Assembly: GCA_000272025.2 (NCBI GenBank)
Contig: AKCV02000017.1
Coordinates: forward strand, 62,001-126,000
Source: Imbroritus primus
GTDB lineage: Bacteria; Pseudomonadota; Gammaproteobacteria; Burkholderiales; Burkholderiaceae
Reading direction: 5' to 3'
DNA length: 64,000 nt
Below the pieces are notes generated by a model that saw nothing but the letters and a program-made list of their open reading frames with translations, did not search any database and was not told the origin of the DNA. How positions within the stretch are numbered: the first letter of the stretch is position 1; each line of letters starts with the position of its first letter. The translations under genes were made by a program, and so were the position numbers. Of this stretch, positions 17,043 to 26,987 are shown piece by piece.

Positions 17043-17498
17043 TTAGCCGCCGCAGCCGCCCAGCGTGACCTTGATTTCCTTGGTGGCGACGTACCACTTG
17101 CCGCCCGCCTTGACGACGGCGTGCACGTTCGACGTCTGACCCATCTTCACGCGCGTGGAGACAAAGGCCTCGGTACCGGCAGGGATATTGAAGCTGGCAG
17201 CCAGCGCATTGGGATTCTTGTCGACCAGAATGGCGATCTGCTCGGTGTTGGGCAGCGTGCTGGTGACCGCCACCGGCACCACAGCGCCGTTTTCGGCGAT
17301 GTCGGGCGCGGTAAAGGAAACACTGCCGCTCTTTTCCGGCGAGCCGGCGCCGAGCGCCTTGAGCGTATCGTTATAGCTCTTGCCTTCGAAAGCTGCCTTG
17401 TTCCATTCAGCGGCTTGCGCTTCACTGACCAGGCCGGTAGCGGCCAGCAGCGAGAACAGTGCGGTTGCGCGCAACACTTCGCGTCGATGCTGATTCAT
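17043..17498 (-). CDS. soxY: SoxY, sulfur-carrier protein
   Basis: The 151-residue protein carries a twin-arginine leader (HRREVLRATALFSLL) and ends with the swinging arm GGCGG, whose cysteine holds the thiosulfate-derived sulfur. The ATG at 17498 has AGAGGAA upstream. With SoxZ it presents substrate to SoxAX, SoxB and SoxCD in the periplasm. The gene follows a small cytochrome c gene and precedes soxZ. Confidence 0.98.
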   Translation of the reverse strand: MNQHRREVLRATALFSLLAATGLVSEAQAAEWNKAAFEGKSYNDTLKALGAGSPEKSGSVSFTAPDIAENGAVVPVAVTSTLPNTEQIAILVDKNPNALAASFNIPAGTEAFVSTRVKMGQTSNVHAVVKAGGKWYVATKEIKVTLGGCGG

Positions 17499-17567
17499 GT
17501 CGATTCCTCTGTACTGAAGGGTCATACCGCCGCGCAGCCCGTCGCTGCGCGGTCGTGCTTCTGCGTA

Positions 17568-17894
17568 TTACTTGGCCGGGGCGCCTGCGAGCACCCAGTC
17601 GATCACGACCTTGGCATCGGCATCGCTCAGACCCGGGTTGGCGGGCATCGGCACCGGACCCCAGACACCCGAGCCACCGGCCTTGACCTTGGCGACCAGC
17701 GTGGCGGCCGCTCCCTTGTTGCCCTTGTACTTGGCCGCGACGTCCTGGTACGACGGACCCACGAGCTTCTTGTCAACGGCGTGGCAGCCCATGCAGGCGT
17801 TCTTCTGGGCGATCTGCTGGGCCTTGGCCACATCCACGGCGTGTGCCGACACACTGGCTGCAGTCATCAGCAGGGCAATCATCAAGCGTTTCAT
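17568..17894 (-). CDS. Small class I cytochrome c (c551-like)
   Basis: The 108-residue product has a signal peptide (SVSAHA), the haem motif CMGCH, the proline loop LVGPSY and a methionine ligand in PVPMPAN. It is typical of cytochrome c551/c8-type soluble electron carriers. Between soxD and soxY, it is well placed to accept electrons from SoxCD or SoxAX and pass them to a terminal oxidase. It is not one of the seven core sox genes. It closely resembles the C-terminal domain of the adjacent SoxD (matching VGP, WG and PMPP elements), which hints at domain duplication. Confidence 0.9.
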   Translation of the reverse strand: MKRLMIALLMTAASVSAHAVDVAKAQQIAQKNACMGCHAVDKKLVGPSYQDVAAKYKGNKGAAATLVAKVKAGGSGVWGPVPMPANPGLSDADAKVVIDWVLAGAPAK

Positions 17895-17960
17895 TCTTTC
17901 ACTCCATTTGTGAGGTTACGTGTCGGCCTTGTGCGATGCGTTTTTTATGCGGCCAGAACG

Positions 17961-19019
17961 TTATTTTGCCTGAATAATCCATTTCGCTATATTCGTCGCC
18001 TCGGCGGCGCTCAGCTGGGCCTGGGGCGGCATGGGGATGCTGCCCCAGGTGCCCTGCCCGCCACTGCGGATTTTCTCGGCCAGTTTGGCGGCAGCATCGG
18101 CCTGCCCGTGGTAGCGCTTGCCGACCTCGCGGAAGGCCGGGCCGACACCGGGTTTGTCCACGCCGTGGCAGGCCATGCAGTTGTTATTGTTGAGTACGGT
18201 CAGCATCGGGTCCTGCTTGGGCGCCGGCGCAGCTGCCGCCAAGCGCTGCAGTTCGCCGGGCACGCCGCCGCGTACCGGCCCGAAGGTACGCATCTGCTCG
18301 GCCAGCACGCCATGCGAGCCATCGGCATGATCCGGCAGTTCGGATGTGATCTTGCCGCTCGGGCAATCGCGCATGCAGGCCGTGGCGCGCACGTCCGGTT
18401 TGTCCCCAACGCGCCACATGCCGTGCTTGGTGGTCATGCCATTACGGTTGGGCATCTGCGCCTGGACCTGGGCGATGTTGGCATCCGACAGCGTGAAGTC
18501 GGCCGGAACGATATCGCCAAGGTTCAGCAGATAGGCCGTCACGGCATAGACATCGTCCGCCGACAGCGACTTGGGCGCCGTCCACGGCATCGCGCGGTGG
18601 ATGTAGTCCCACAGCGTGGAAATCGTGCTGACCTTCATCAGCGTGGTGCGGTATGGCTGATCGTGGCCGCGCAGCGCGGCGACATGGCCGCTCTGCATGT
18701 CAGCTTTGGTGGTGCCGCCGACCAGCGGCGTGAACACTTCGTTCGACTCGCCGAAATCGCCGTGGCAAGACGCGCACTGCGCATCCCAAATCTTGCGGCC
18801 GGCCGCGACCGTGCCCGATCCCTTGGGCAGACCTTTGAAATCGGGACGCACGTCGATATCCCATGCCTTCACTTCCGCGGCCGTGGCGGTGCGGCCCAGC
18901 TGGGCGCGCGCGTTCTTGGCTGGCTCGGCGGCGGCAGGCACAGCCAGGAGGCTGGCGGCCAACCCGCACGCGGCGAGAGACGTTGTGCTGCGCATCACGG
19001 CATTAACCCAGTTGAACAT
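17961..19019 (-). CDS. soxD: SoxD, diheme cytochrome c of sulfane dehydrogenase
   Basis: The 352-residue protein has a signal peptide ending PAAAE and two haem motifs, CASCH and CMACH, with the methionine-ligand segment SIPMPP near the C-terminus. It is the electron-accepting subunit of SoxCD, which oxidises the sulfane sulfur on SoxY with six electrons. I chose ATG 19019: it has GGGGAGG upstream, inside soxC, and overlaps soxC by 17 bp, giving coupled translation. A longer frame would begin deep in soxC and add no sensible sequence. Confidence 0.96.
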   Translation of the reverse strand: MFNWVNAVMRSTTSLAACGLAASLLAVPAAAEPAKNARAQLGRTATAAEVKAWDIDVRPDFKGLPKGSGTVAAGRKIWDAQCASCHGDFGESNEVFTPLVGGTTKADMQSGHVAALRGHDQPYRTTLMKVSTISTLWDYIHRAMPWTAPKSLSADDVYAVTAYLLNLGDIVPADFTLSDANIAQVQAQMPNRNGMTTKHGMWRVGDKPDVRATACMRDCPSGKITSELPDHADGSHGVLAEQMRTFGPVRGGVPGELQRLAAAAPAPKQDPMLTVLNNNNCMACHGVDKPGVGPAFREVGKRYHGQADAAAKLAEKIRSGGQGTWGSIPMPPQAQLSAAEATNIAKWIIQAK

Positions 19020-20370
19020 TGTCCACCTCCCCGCTGGGTGCCACGCGCCACGATTGGATAGCATTATTGTGATAGATCGAACGCGTGCCACGTATCGCAC
19101 GCAGTTCGTTGGTACGCGGCTGCACATAACCGGTTTCGTCGATGGCGCGGCTTTGCAGGATGGCCGGACTGCCATCCCAGACCCAGTCGAGATTGAAGCG
19201 CGTCAGGCATTTCGACAGCACCGGCCCTTCGAGCCGTGCGGTGCGCCAGCTGCGGCCACCGTCGACGCTGACGTCGACGCGCTTGACCTTGCCACGACCC
19301 GACCAGGCGAGCCCGCTGATGTTGTAGAAGCCCTTGCCGATCAACGTCTGGCCGCCGGACGGGGTGGTGATCACCGACTTGCATTCCTGGATCGAGGTGT
19401 ACTGGCGATGCATGCCGTCGGGCATCATGTCCACGTAGTGCACCGTCTCGTCCTTGGTGTTCCACGGCTGGTCGCCGACTTCGAGGCGGCGCAGCCACTT
19501 GACCCACGACACGCCCTGCACGCCGGGTACCACGAGGCGCAGCGGATAGCCGTTCTCGGGACGCAGCATTTCACCGTTCATGGCCCAGGCGACGATGATC
19601 TCATCGGCCATCTCGAGCGGAATGGTGCGCGTCATCGACGAACCGTCGCCACCCTCGGCAAGCAGGTACTTGCCGCGCTTGAGATCGGCGCCGCAATCTT
19701 CGAGCAGCACCGACAGCGGCACACCCGTGAATTCGCAGCACGACAGCATGCCGTGCGTGTACTGCACCGTTGGCACGGCGACGTTGCCCCATTCCATGCC
19801 GGTGTTGGCCCCGCACTCGATGAAGTGCATGCGTGACACCGACGGCAGGCGCATCAGGTCGTCCATGGTATAGACGCGCGGCGCGCGCATCAGGCCATTG
19901 AGCATGAGGCGATGCTGGGCGGGATCGATATCGTGCCAGCCCTGGTGATGGCGTTCGAAGTGCAGGCCGTTCGGCGTGATGATGCCGAACAGACCTTGCA
20001 GCGGCGTGAAGGCGACCGACGACGCAGCGACGCGGGTCAGGCCCGGCGACTGGCGGCGCTGCAGATTCTTTTCGTGCTCGGACGGCAAGCCGTACGGGCG
20101 CGCTGCCACGGGCTGGCCCAGCGAGGTGGCCCAGGGGCGCGGCTTGAGGATCATCTCATCACCCTCGGACTGCGCGAAAGCCAGGGGCGCGGTCGCGGCC
20201 GCGGCTGTCGTTGCAACCGCGCCGGCAAAGCTGCGGCGCAGGAAGCTGCGGCGCTTGGCATCGAGGCCGTGCCGCTCGATATCCTGCTGCAAGGTGAGGT
20301 CGACGAAGTTCTCCGGGGCGCGCAATATGCGGCCGGAACCCTCGCGCTTCGAATGATCGCGATCGGACAC
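19003..20370 (-). CDS. soxC: SoxC, molybdenum subunit of sulfane dehydrogenase
   Basis: The 455-residue protein is a sulfite-oxidase-family molybdopterin protein. A twin-arginine leader (RRSFLRRSFAGA, about residues 40-51) follows a cytoplasmic N-terminal stretch, as in other SoxC. The molybdenum-binding cysteine lies in HFIECGANTGMEW; LVVPGVQGVSWVKWL and the C-terminal dimerisation domain (DVSVDGGRSW) are also clear. It works with SoxD in the periplasm. Presence of SoxCD predicts complete oxidation of thiosulfate to sulfate without sulfur globules. It is the first structural gene after the ArsR-like regulator. Confidence 0.97.
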   Translation of the reverse strand: MSDRDHSKREGSGRILRAPENFVDLTLQQDIERHGLDAKRRSFLRRSFAGAVATTAAAATAPLAFAQSEGDEMILKPRPWATSLGQPVAARPYGLPSEHEKNLQRRQSPGLTRVAASSVAFTPLQGLFGIITPNGLHFERHHQGWHDIDPAQHRLMLNGLMRAPRVYTMDDLMRLPSVSRMHFIECGANTGMEWGNVAVPTVQYTHGMLSCCEFTGVPLSVLLEDCGADLKRGKYLLAEGGDGSSMTRTIPLEMADEIIVAWAMNGEMLRPENGYPLRLVVPGVQGVSWVKWLRRLEVGDQPWNTKDETVHYVDMMPDGMHRQYTSIQECKSVITTPSGGQTLIGKGFYNISGLAWSGRGKVKRVDVSVDGGRSWRTARLEGPVLSKCLTRFNLDWVWDGSPAILQSRAIDETGYVQPRTNELRAIRGTRSIYHNNAIQSWRVAPSGEVDNVQLG

Positions 20371-20412
20371 GCTGGTCTCCTGCCTGAATCCTGTTATGTC
20401 AGCGACATCTGC

Positions 20413-20778
20413 TTATGTCTGTGACGGGCTGCTGCGGGGCATGAAATGATCGACGGCGTGAGTCGGCAAGGTGGTCTCTTCCATCTGCCCGGCCACCTGC
20501 ACGCACACCGTGCGGCACAGTTCCACCACGCTGGCATCGGCGATCGCGTAGATCACCAGGTTGCCGTCCTTGCGGCGCGACAGCACGCCATTGCGGTACA
20601 TGGCGTTCAGGTGGCGCGACACGTTGGCCTGCGAGGTCTGCACCGTTTCGACAATGGCATTCACCGGCTTCTCGCCATCGCACAGGGTGTGCAGAATCTT
20701 CAGGCGCGTAGGCTCGGCCAGCAGGCTGAAATAGCCCGATACCTTTTCGAATACCCGATCAAGTTCTTCCATGGTCAT
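20413..20778 (-). CDS. ArsR-family regulator of sox genes, probable persulfide sensor
   Basis: The 121-residue protein has the ArsR winged helix: LLAEPTRLKILHTLCDGEKP, the recognition helix SQANVSRHLNAMYRNGVL, and the wing RKDGNLVIYAI. Cysteines occur at positions 33, 88 and 92. Cys33 and Cys88 sit where the two sensing cysteines of BigR/SqrR/YgaV-type persulfide sensors lie. By homology it would repress until sulfane sulfur oxidises the thiols. A 24-bp inverted repeat lies 10 bp upstream of its start (20789-20812), suggesting self-regulation and control of the sox operon that follows. Not to be confused with the MerR-type redox regulator also called SoxR. Confidence 0.9.
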   Translation of the reverse strand: MTMEELDRVFEKVSGYFSLLAEPTRLKILHTLCDGEKPVNAIVETVQTSQANVSRHLNAMYRNGVLSRRKDGNLVIYAIADASVVELCRTVCVQVAGQMEETTLPTHAVDHFMPRSSPSQT

Positions 20779-20788
20779 AACTCTATAT

Positions 20789-20812
20789 CTATATGCGTCT
20801 ATGCGCATATAG
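20789..20812. promoter_or_regulatory. Perfect 9-bp inverted repeat, ArsR-type operator
   Basis: CTATATGCG and CGCATATAG flank the 6-nt spacer TCTATG. It is 10 bp upstream of the regulator start, in the only long gap between fccB and the sox genes. The regulator next door is the obvious candidate to bind it. Confidence 0.75.
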
Positions 20813-20896
20813 TGTTTACCCTTGTGCAAGCCATTCCGCAACCGGCGGTAGCATCGGGGCCGGTGCACCGCTTGCCGTCACGAATAGGTGCCAACG

Positions 20897-20928
20897 AAAA
20901 ACGCCACAGCGGGCGGACCGCTGTGGCG
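20897..20928 (-). terminator. Rho-independent terminator after fccB
   Basis: An 11-bp perfect stem (CGCCACAGCGG with CCGCTGTGGCG), a 5-nt loop and five T on the minus strand, 56 bp after the fccB stop. It separates fccAB from the regulator and the sox genes. Confidence 0.9.
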
Positions 20929-20984
20929 CAAAGACTGCCAACGGGCGCGGTGCAGGTCCTGCACGCCGTGCCGTTGCGAGTCGC

Positions 20985-22262
20985 TTAGGCCAGCGCGTCG
21001 GCCCAGATGGTATTGGCCCAGCTCTGCGCGTAGGTGCCTTCGAGCGTGTTCGGCGCGGGCGACAGGCCGCCGGAGCCATCCACGGTCACCATGGTCTTCT
21101 TCTCCGCGTCGTAGCGATGCACGCTGGCGACGTGCACCACCTCCTTGTCGGAAGTGAAGCTGTAGCAGGTGTTGTTGTAGAGCGGATGCGCATCGACCGG
21201 ACGGCCAGACAGCAGCGAGACGACCGCCGCTGCCGCCACCTTGCCGTGCTGGTTGGCCATGTGGCCCGACTTGGGCATGCCCGGTGCGATCTGGATGGCA
21301 TCGCCCAGCACATGGATGTTCGGCACGGCCTTCGATTCGAATGTCAGGAAGTCGACCTCGCACCAGCGCTTGTTGGCGGTGGCCAGTCCGGTCTTGACGG
21401 CGATGCTGCCGGCGCTCTGCGGCGGAATGAGGTTGAGCACGTCGGCTTTCACATCGTCCTGCACTTCGAACTTCAGCGTCTGCGTGGCGACATCAACGTC
21501 CACCGCCTTGTGCTGGTTGCGGTATTCGACCATGCCGCCATACTGCTCGGCCCATACCTTCTTGAAGAGCGCGCCCTTGGAAGTGACATCCGGATTGCCG
21601 TCGAGGATCAGTACCTTGCTCTTCGGCTTGGCCTGCTTGAGGTAGAAGGCGATCTGGCAAGCGCGTTCGTACGGTCCGGGCGGGCAGCGGTACGGTGCAA
21701 CCGGGATGCTGATCGCGACGGTACCGCCATCGCGCATGGCTTCGAGCTGGCGGCGCAGGGCCACGGTCTGCGGGCCGGCTTTCCAGGCGTGCAGGATGCG
21801 GTCACCCGCGCCCGGCCGCTTGAGTCCGGGTATTTCGTCGAGCAGGAAGTCGACGCCCGGCGACAGGATCAGGCGGTCGTATGGCAGCACGGTGCCGTTG
21901 CCCAATGTCACCGTGCGTTTCTGCGGATCGATGGCGGTGGCGATATCGCGCACCAGCTTCACGCCGTGGCGCTTGACGAGGTTGTCGTAGGGCACCGTCA
22001 GGTCTTCGATACGCCGGCTGCCGCCGAGCACGAGGTTGGACAGCGGGCAGGAAATGAAATTGGCGTTCGGCTCGACCAGCGTGACGTCGATGGTGTTGTT
22101 GCTCCAGGTGCGCACGTACTTGGCCGCCGTCGCGCCCCCGAAGCCGCCGCCGATGACGACGACCTTGGCGCCAGAAGCGCTGCCGCCTGCGGTGGCGCAT
22201 CCGGCCAGCGAGCCGGCCATGGCGGAGGCGCCCAGCGCGCCGATGAATTCACGTCGTTGCAT
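20985..22262 (-). CDS. fccB: Flavocytochrome c sulfide dehydrogenase, flavoprotein subunit
   Basis: The 425-residue flavoprotein belongs to the FccB/SoxF family that oxidises sulfide using FAD. It starts with a twin-arginine leader (RREFIGALGASAMAGSL) which also ends in a lipobox-like LAGC, so it may be a lipoprotein. The FAD motif VVVIGGGFGGATAAKYV follows. The redox-active cysteines are seen in FISCPLSNL and in PYRCPPGPYERACQIAFY, and the family end NNTCYSFTS is present. The ATG at 22262 has AAGGGGG upstream. It is 10 bp after fccA and is followed by a strong terminator. Confidence 0.94.
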   Translation of the reverse strand: MQRREFIGALGASAMAGSLAGCATAGGSASGAKVVVIGGGFGGATAAKYVRTWSNNTIDVTLVEPNANFISCPLSNLVLGGSRRIEDLTVPYDNLVKRHGVKLVRDIATAIDPQKRTVTLGNGTVLPYDRLILSPGVDFLLDEIPGLKRPGAGDRILHAWKAGPQTVALRRQLEAMRDGGTVAISIPVAPYRCPPGPYERACQIAFYLKQAKPKSKVLILDGNPDVTSKGALFKKVWAEQYGGMVEYRNQHKAVDVDVATQTLKFEVQDDVKADVLNLIPPQSAGSIAVKTGLATANKRWCEVDFLTFESKAVPNIHVLGDAIQIAPGMPKSGHMANQHGKVAAAAVVSLLSGRPVDAHPLYNNTCYSFTSDKEVVHVASVHRYDAEKKTMVTVDGSGGLSPAPNTLEGTYAQSWANTIWADALA

Positions 22263-22272
22263 GGCAGCCCCC

Positions 22273-22632
22273 TTATTTGACTGCCGCGAAGTACGCGGAC
22301 AGGTGTGCAATCTGTTCGTCGGTATAGCCCTTGGCGATCTGGTGCATGATCGTCACGTTCTGTGCACCAGCCACTTTGAAGGCCTTCATGCGTGCCGTGA
22401 GATCAGCCGCCGGACGGCCAGCCAGACCGGGCACCGGCGAACCGGGCAGCGCACGGCCTTCAGTACCATGGCAGCTGGCGCAGGCAGCCGCCCACGAGCG
22501 CACCTGCTGCGGGCTGACAGTACCGGAAGTGGATTGAGCGTGGGCGAGGCCGGTGAAAGAGGCCAGCGCCAGGGCGACCGGCACACAGGCGCGGCGCAAG
22601 AGGGGACCAGGTTTCGTCACTTCGTTCTCCAT
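22273..22632 (-). CDS. fccA: Cytochrome c subunit of flavocytochrome c
   Basis: The 119-residue product has a signal peptide (LAHAQ) and one haem motif CASCH followed by the short cytochrome domain typical of class I cytochromes c in FccAB. It would take electrons from the FAD of FccB to soluble cytochromes. Ten bp separate it from fccB. Upstream 260 bp to the BON gene contain no gene and probably its promoter. Confidence 0.92.
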   Translation of the reverse strand: MENEVTKPGPLLRRACVPVALALASFTGLAHAQSTSGTVSPQQVRSWAAACASCHGTEGRALPGSPVPGLAGRPAADLTARMKAFKVAGAQNVTIMHQIAKGYTDEQIAHLSAYFAAVK

Positions 22633-22894
22633 ATTATGGCGCGATCAAAATGAAGCGAAGCGGTTCCGGCCCGGTGTACCGTGCCGACACGACATGGCGC
22701 GCCAAGATACCGCGCAGGCCATGCAACGACGCCAGGATCATTTCGACCGCGCACTTCTAGTGCGACGGATCGCGTTTCCGCAGGCGCAAGGTAACACGGG
22801 GAACGATATCTTGTGGAGCGTTCTGCGCATGACCTTATTCGCCCGGCGTCTATGACGCCCGAACGAACAGGTCAAGCATAAGTAGTGCGGAGGA

Positions 22895-23641
22895 TCAGGG
22901 CAAGGCGACCGGCGTGACCTGCACGCCGGTATCGGCCGGCGCGGCGGGCATGGCAGGCGTGGCTGACGACGGTGCGGTGGTCGCCGGCGCGGCCGGCTGG
23001 CCAGATTGCTGGGCGCTGCTCATGCGGTCGAGCTGGTCCTTTTCGGCCTCGCTCACGTAGTCGAATGCCTTCACGACCTTGCTCACGCCACTGACGGTGC
23101 GGGCTACATTGGTGGCGCGCTCGCCTTCAGGTTCGGTGACCACGCCGAGCAGGTACACAGTATTGCCTTCCGTGGTGACCTTGATGGAATTCGACGGCAC
23201 ACCGGTCTCGGCGATCAGCGACGACTTGACCTTGGTGGTAATGAATGCATCCTCGCTGCGCGCCGCCAGCGATGGCGACGAGGCGACTCGGATGTCATTG
23301 ATCACTTCACGCACGTTCTCGCGGCCCTTTGCATACGTCTCGATCTGCTGGCGTAGCGCTTCGTTGCGCGCCTCGCCCGTCAGCAGGACCTTGCGGTTGT
23401 AAACGGTGGCCGCCACGCGGGCCTGACCGTTGTACTGCGACGCGAACGTGGCTTCCAGCTCCATCTGCAAACCACGATCGATGGCCTGCGTGGCCGTGCT
23501 GCGCCGGTCGGTGGCCGATAGTACGCCGCCCGCCACGGCACCTGCCATGATCGGGAAACAGGCGGTGAGCTGGGTGGTGGCCAGCAACATGGCGGTGGCC
23601 GTCATCACGGGTCCGAGAGACATGCGCAGGGATTTCTTCAT
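22895..23641 (-). CDS. BON-domain lipoprotein, DolP/YraP-like
   Basis: The 248-residue protein has a lipoprotein signal with lipobox LTAC (about residues 25-28) and two BON domains (LMELEATFASQYNGQARVAA region through VINDIRVAS and DAFITTKVKSSLIAE through VARTVSGVSKVVKAF). This matches DolP/YraP, an outer-membrane lipoprotein that supports envelope integrity in E. coli. The C-terminal 50 residues are Pro/Ala/Ser-rich, an addition compared with E. coli. The gene is in the diaA-yraN neighbourhood, as in many Proteobacteria. Confidence 0.9.
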   Translation of the reverse strand: MKKSLRMSLGPVMTATAMLLATTQLTACFPIMAGAVAGGVLSATDRRSTATQAIDRGLQMELEATFASQYNGQARVAATVYNRKVLLTGEARNEALRQQIETYAKGRENVREVINDIRVASSPSLAARSEDAFITTKVKSSLIAETGVPSNSIKVTTEGNTVYLLGVVTEPEGERATNVARTVSGVSKVVKAFDYVSEAEKDQLDRMSSAQQSGQPAAPATTAPSSATPAMPAAPADTGVQVTPVALP

Positions 23642-23685
23642 GGCGTCCTTCTGAAAAGTGGATCTAGGGCGTGTCGGGCAGCCGG

Positions 23686-24809
<1,124 letters not shown>

Positions 24810-24818
24810 CGCCTTCCC

Positions 24819-25721
24819 ATGAATGACTGGAACACGCTGGCCGAAGGCCAGTCTTACCCGCCCGGCACGCTCTATGTCGTGGCAACACCGATCGGCAACG
24901 TGGCCGACCTGTCGGCGCGCGCCCTGCATGTGCTGGCGCAGGCCGACGCGATCGCCTGCGAGGACACGCGCAACACCGCCCATCTGCTGAATCGCCTGGG
25001 TCTGCACAAGCCCCTGCTGGCCGCGCACCAGCACAACGAGATGGAAGCCGCGCAGCACATCGCCGCACGGCTGGCTGCTGGCGAACGCATCGCCTATGTC
25101 TCCGATGCCGGCACCCCCGGCATCTCCGACCCGGGCGCCAAAATCGTCGCCGCCGCGCGCGCCGCAGGCGCCCGCGTCATGCCGTTGCCGGGCGCGAATG
25201 CCGCCATCACTGCGCTGAGCGCGGCTGGCGACCTGCTGGACGCAGGCGACGGCCGCTTTACCTTCGTGGGCTTTCTTTCGCCCAAGGCCGAGGCACGGGA
25301 GGCGCAGCTGCGTGCGCTGGCGGCCCGGCCGGAAGCGTGGATCCTGTATGAAGCGCCGCATCGTATCGCCGCCACGCTCGCGGCCCTGGCGGCGGTCCTT
25401 CCCGGCGAACGCCGCATCCTGATCGGCCGTGAGCTGACCAAGCTGTTCGAGCAACTGGTGGTGGTCCGCGCCGATGCGGCGTCCGGCTGGCTGGCCGCAG
25501 ATGCCGCGCATGCCAAGGGCGAGTTCGTCCTGGTGGTGGAAGGCGCCGGCGAGAGCACCGCGGGCGAAGCCGGGGCGACGCTGAACGCGCAACATGTCCT
25601 TGCCCTGCTGCTGGCCGAACTGCCGGCCAAGCGCGCGGCCAAGCTGGCCTCGGCGATCACGGGCGTACCCACCGACACCCTCTACGCGGCGGCGCTGGCC
25701 GCCAAGGGTGCAACACCTTAA
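24819..25721 (+). CDS. rsmI: RsmI, 16S rRNA 2'-O-ribose C1402 methyltransferase
   Basis: The 300-residue protein has the tetrapyrrole-methylase fold typical of RsmI: LYVVATPIGNVADLSARALH, DAIACEDTRNTAHLL, SDAGTPGISDPGAKIV, PLPGANAAITALSAAG and FVGFLSP. It methylates C1402 of 16S rRNA using SAM, in the cytoplasm. The length is near the usual size. The start lies close to that of the divergent yraN, so both promoters overlap. Confidence 0.97.
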   Translation: MNDWNTLAEGQSYPPGTLYVVATPIGNVADLSARALHVLAQADAIACEDTRNTAHLLNRLGLHKPLLAAHQHNEMEAAQHIAARLAAGERIAYVSDAGTPGISDPGAKIVAAARAAGARVMPLPGANAAITALSAAGDLLDAGDGRFTFVGFLSPKAEAREAQLRALAARPEAWILYEAPHRIAATLAALAAVLPGERRILIGRELTKLFEQLVVVRADAASGWLAADAAHAKGEFVLVVEGAGESTAGEAGATLNAQHVLALLLAELPAKRAAKLASAITGVPTDTLYAAALAAKGATP

Positions 25722-25917
25722 AACTTGTCTTGGTAGGTTCGACGGGCTTTCGATGGCGCGCCACTGCGCTGCCACCGGCATGTGCGGTCCGCGACGACTC
25801 CTTCGCAGGACACGCCTGCGCGCGTACACGCCGACTACCGGCAGATGGATTGATGATGCGCCAAAAGGTCCAGTCCGCTCGGGCGTGGTCCGCAAGACCG
25901 CGTGGTGAAACCGCTTG

Positions 25918-26637
25918 TCAGCCGCCGGTATGACCATCAGCCAGGATGTCGACGGTGCGCACCGGCTCGGAGGGCATCTCGCCGTCGGCTTGCTGGATCG
26001 CGGCGACTTCGGTGCGCGACAGTTTGCGGATCTCGACCTGAGTCGCCCCTTGGCGCAGGAATCCGAGCTTGCTGGCAGCCGCCCTGGACAGGTCGAGCAC
26101 GCGCTTCTTGGCGAACGGACCGCGATCTGTGACCCGTACGACCACGGCGCGGTCGTTGCGCAGATTGCGCACCAGGACCCAGCTGCCAAGCGGCAACGAG
26201 GGGTGCGCCGCCGTCATGCCGTCCATGTCGAAACGCTCTCCGCTCGCCGTCTTGCGGCCATGGAAGCCAGGGCCGTACCAGGACGCCGTTCCACGCTGGA
26301 CGAACAGGCCCATGTCGGCGCGCAGGCTGCCGAAGCTCTTGTCTTCATCATCGGGAAGCAGCAGGCCCTCATTGAGCCCGCGCGTTGCAGTGGCGCGCGT
26401 CAGCGGGCGCTGGAACGGCATCGGCGGCGTAGCGGCCAGGGGTACCGCGGCATCGGGCCGGGCCAGCCCGCTCGATTTGCCCGGCTTGGCACCGAGGGCG
26501 CCCACGCCCGGGGCGATACCTGCCTGAGGCGACTCAGGACCGGAGGACAAGGTCTGGCACCCAGCCAGCAGCCCGGTGGCAACCGCCATGGTGAGGATCT
26601 GGCGCAGGCGCCGCCGGTACCCGGCCCGTTCGCGCAT
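25918..26637 (-). CDS. rlpA: RlpA-like septal-ring lipoprotein
   Basis: The product (239 residues from ATG 26637) has a lipoprotein signal ending in LLAGCQ. The double-psi beta-barrel domain of RlpA is clear: TASWYGPGFHGRKTASGERF, HPSLPLGSWVLVRN and VRVTDRGPFAKKRVLDLS. In Pseudomonas RlpA is a lytic transglycosylase for glycan strands lacking peptides. No SPOR domain is seen, so peptidoglycan binding may differ. I prefer ATG 26637 because the lipobox then lies about residue 26; an upstream in-frame ATG at 26721 also exists. Confidence 0.9.
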   Translation of the reverse strand: MRERAGYRRRLRQILTMAVATGLLAGCQTLSSGPESPQAGIAPGVGALGAKPGKSSGLARPDAAVPLAATPPMPFQRPLTRATATRGLNEGLLLPDDEDKSFGSLRADMGLFVQRGTASWYGPGFHGRKTASGERFDMDGMTAAHPSLPLGSWVLVRNLRNDRAVVVRVTDRGPFAKKRVLDLSRAAASKLGFLRQGATQVEIRKLSRTEVAAIQQADGEMPSEPVRTVDILADGHTGG

Positions 26638-26987
26638 GGCTCCGCCGGCCGACGCGTTTGGCGTGGCGAGCACGGTCGAAGCAACCGCACGCGGGGGCGT
26701 GAAGGGTGGCTGGGCTGACATCGGCGCAGTCTAGCACGGGCAGGATGCGCGCTTAAGCATTGATTTTGTTACGAAATGTGATGTATTCCGACCGAAACCC
26801 GGTGCCCACTACCCTCCGATCCGCTGAGGCCGGTATCTGGCAGCCGCCTAATAACCCTCCCGAAGAGGGGGTGCCGATCATGGATGGGGCCGTGACAAAT
26901 TGCACGGCATCATCGTATGCTCGCGCACGACCTCGCTTATGTTCAGCTGGGCTTCCCTTGTCCGCAGCTTCTACACCACCGCCGCAC

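Noticed and set aside
17121-19061. Plus-strand ORF of 646 codons
   Set aside because: Antisense to soxY, the small cytochrome and soxD, each of which has haem or carrier motifs.
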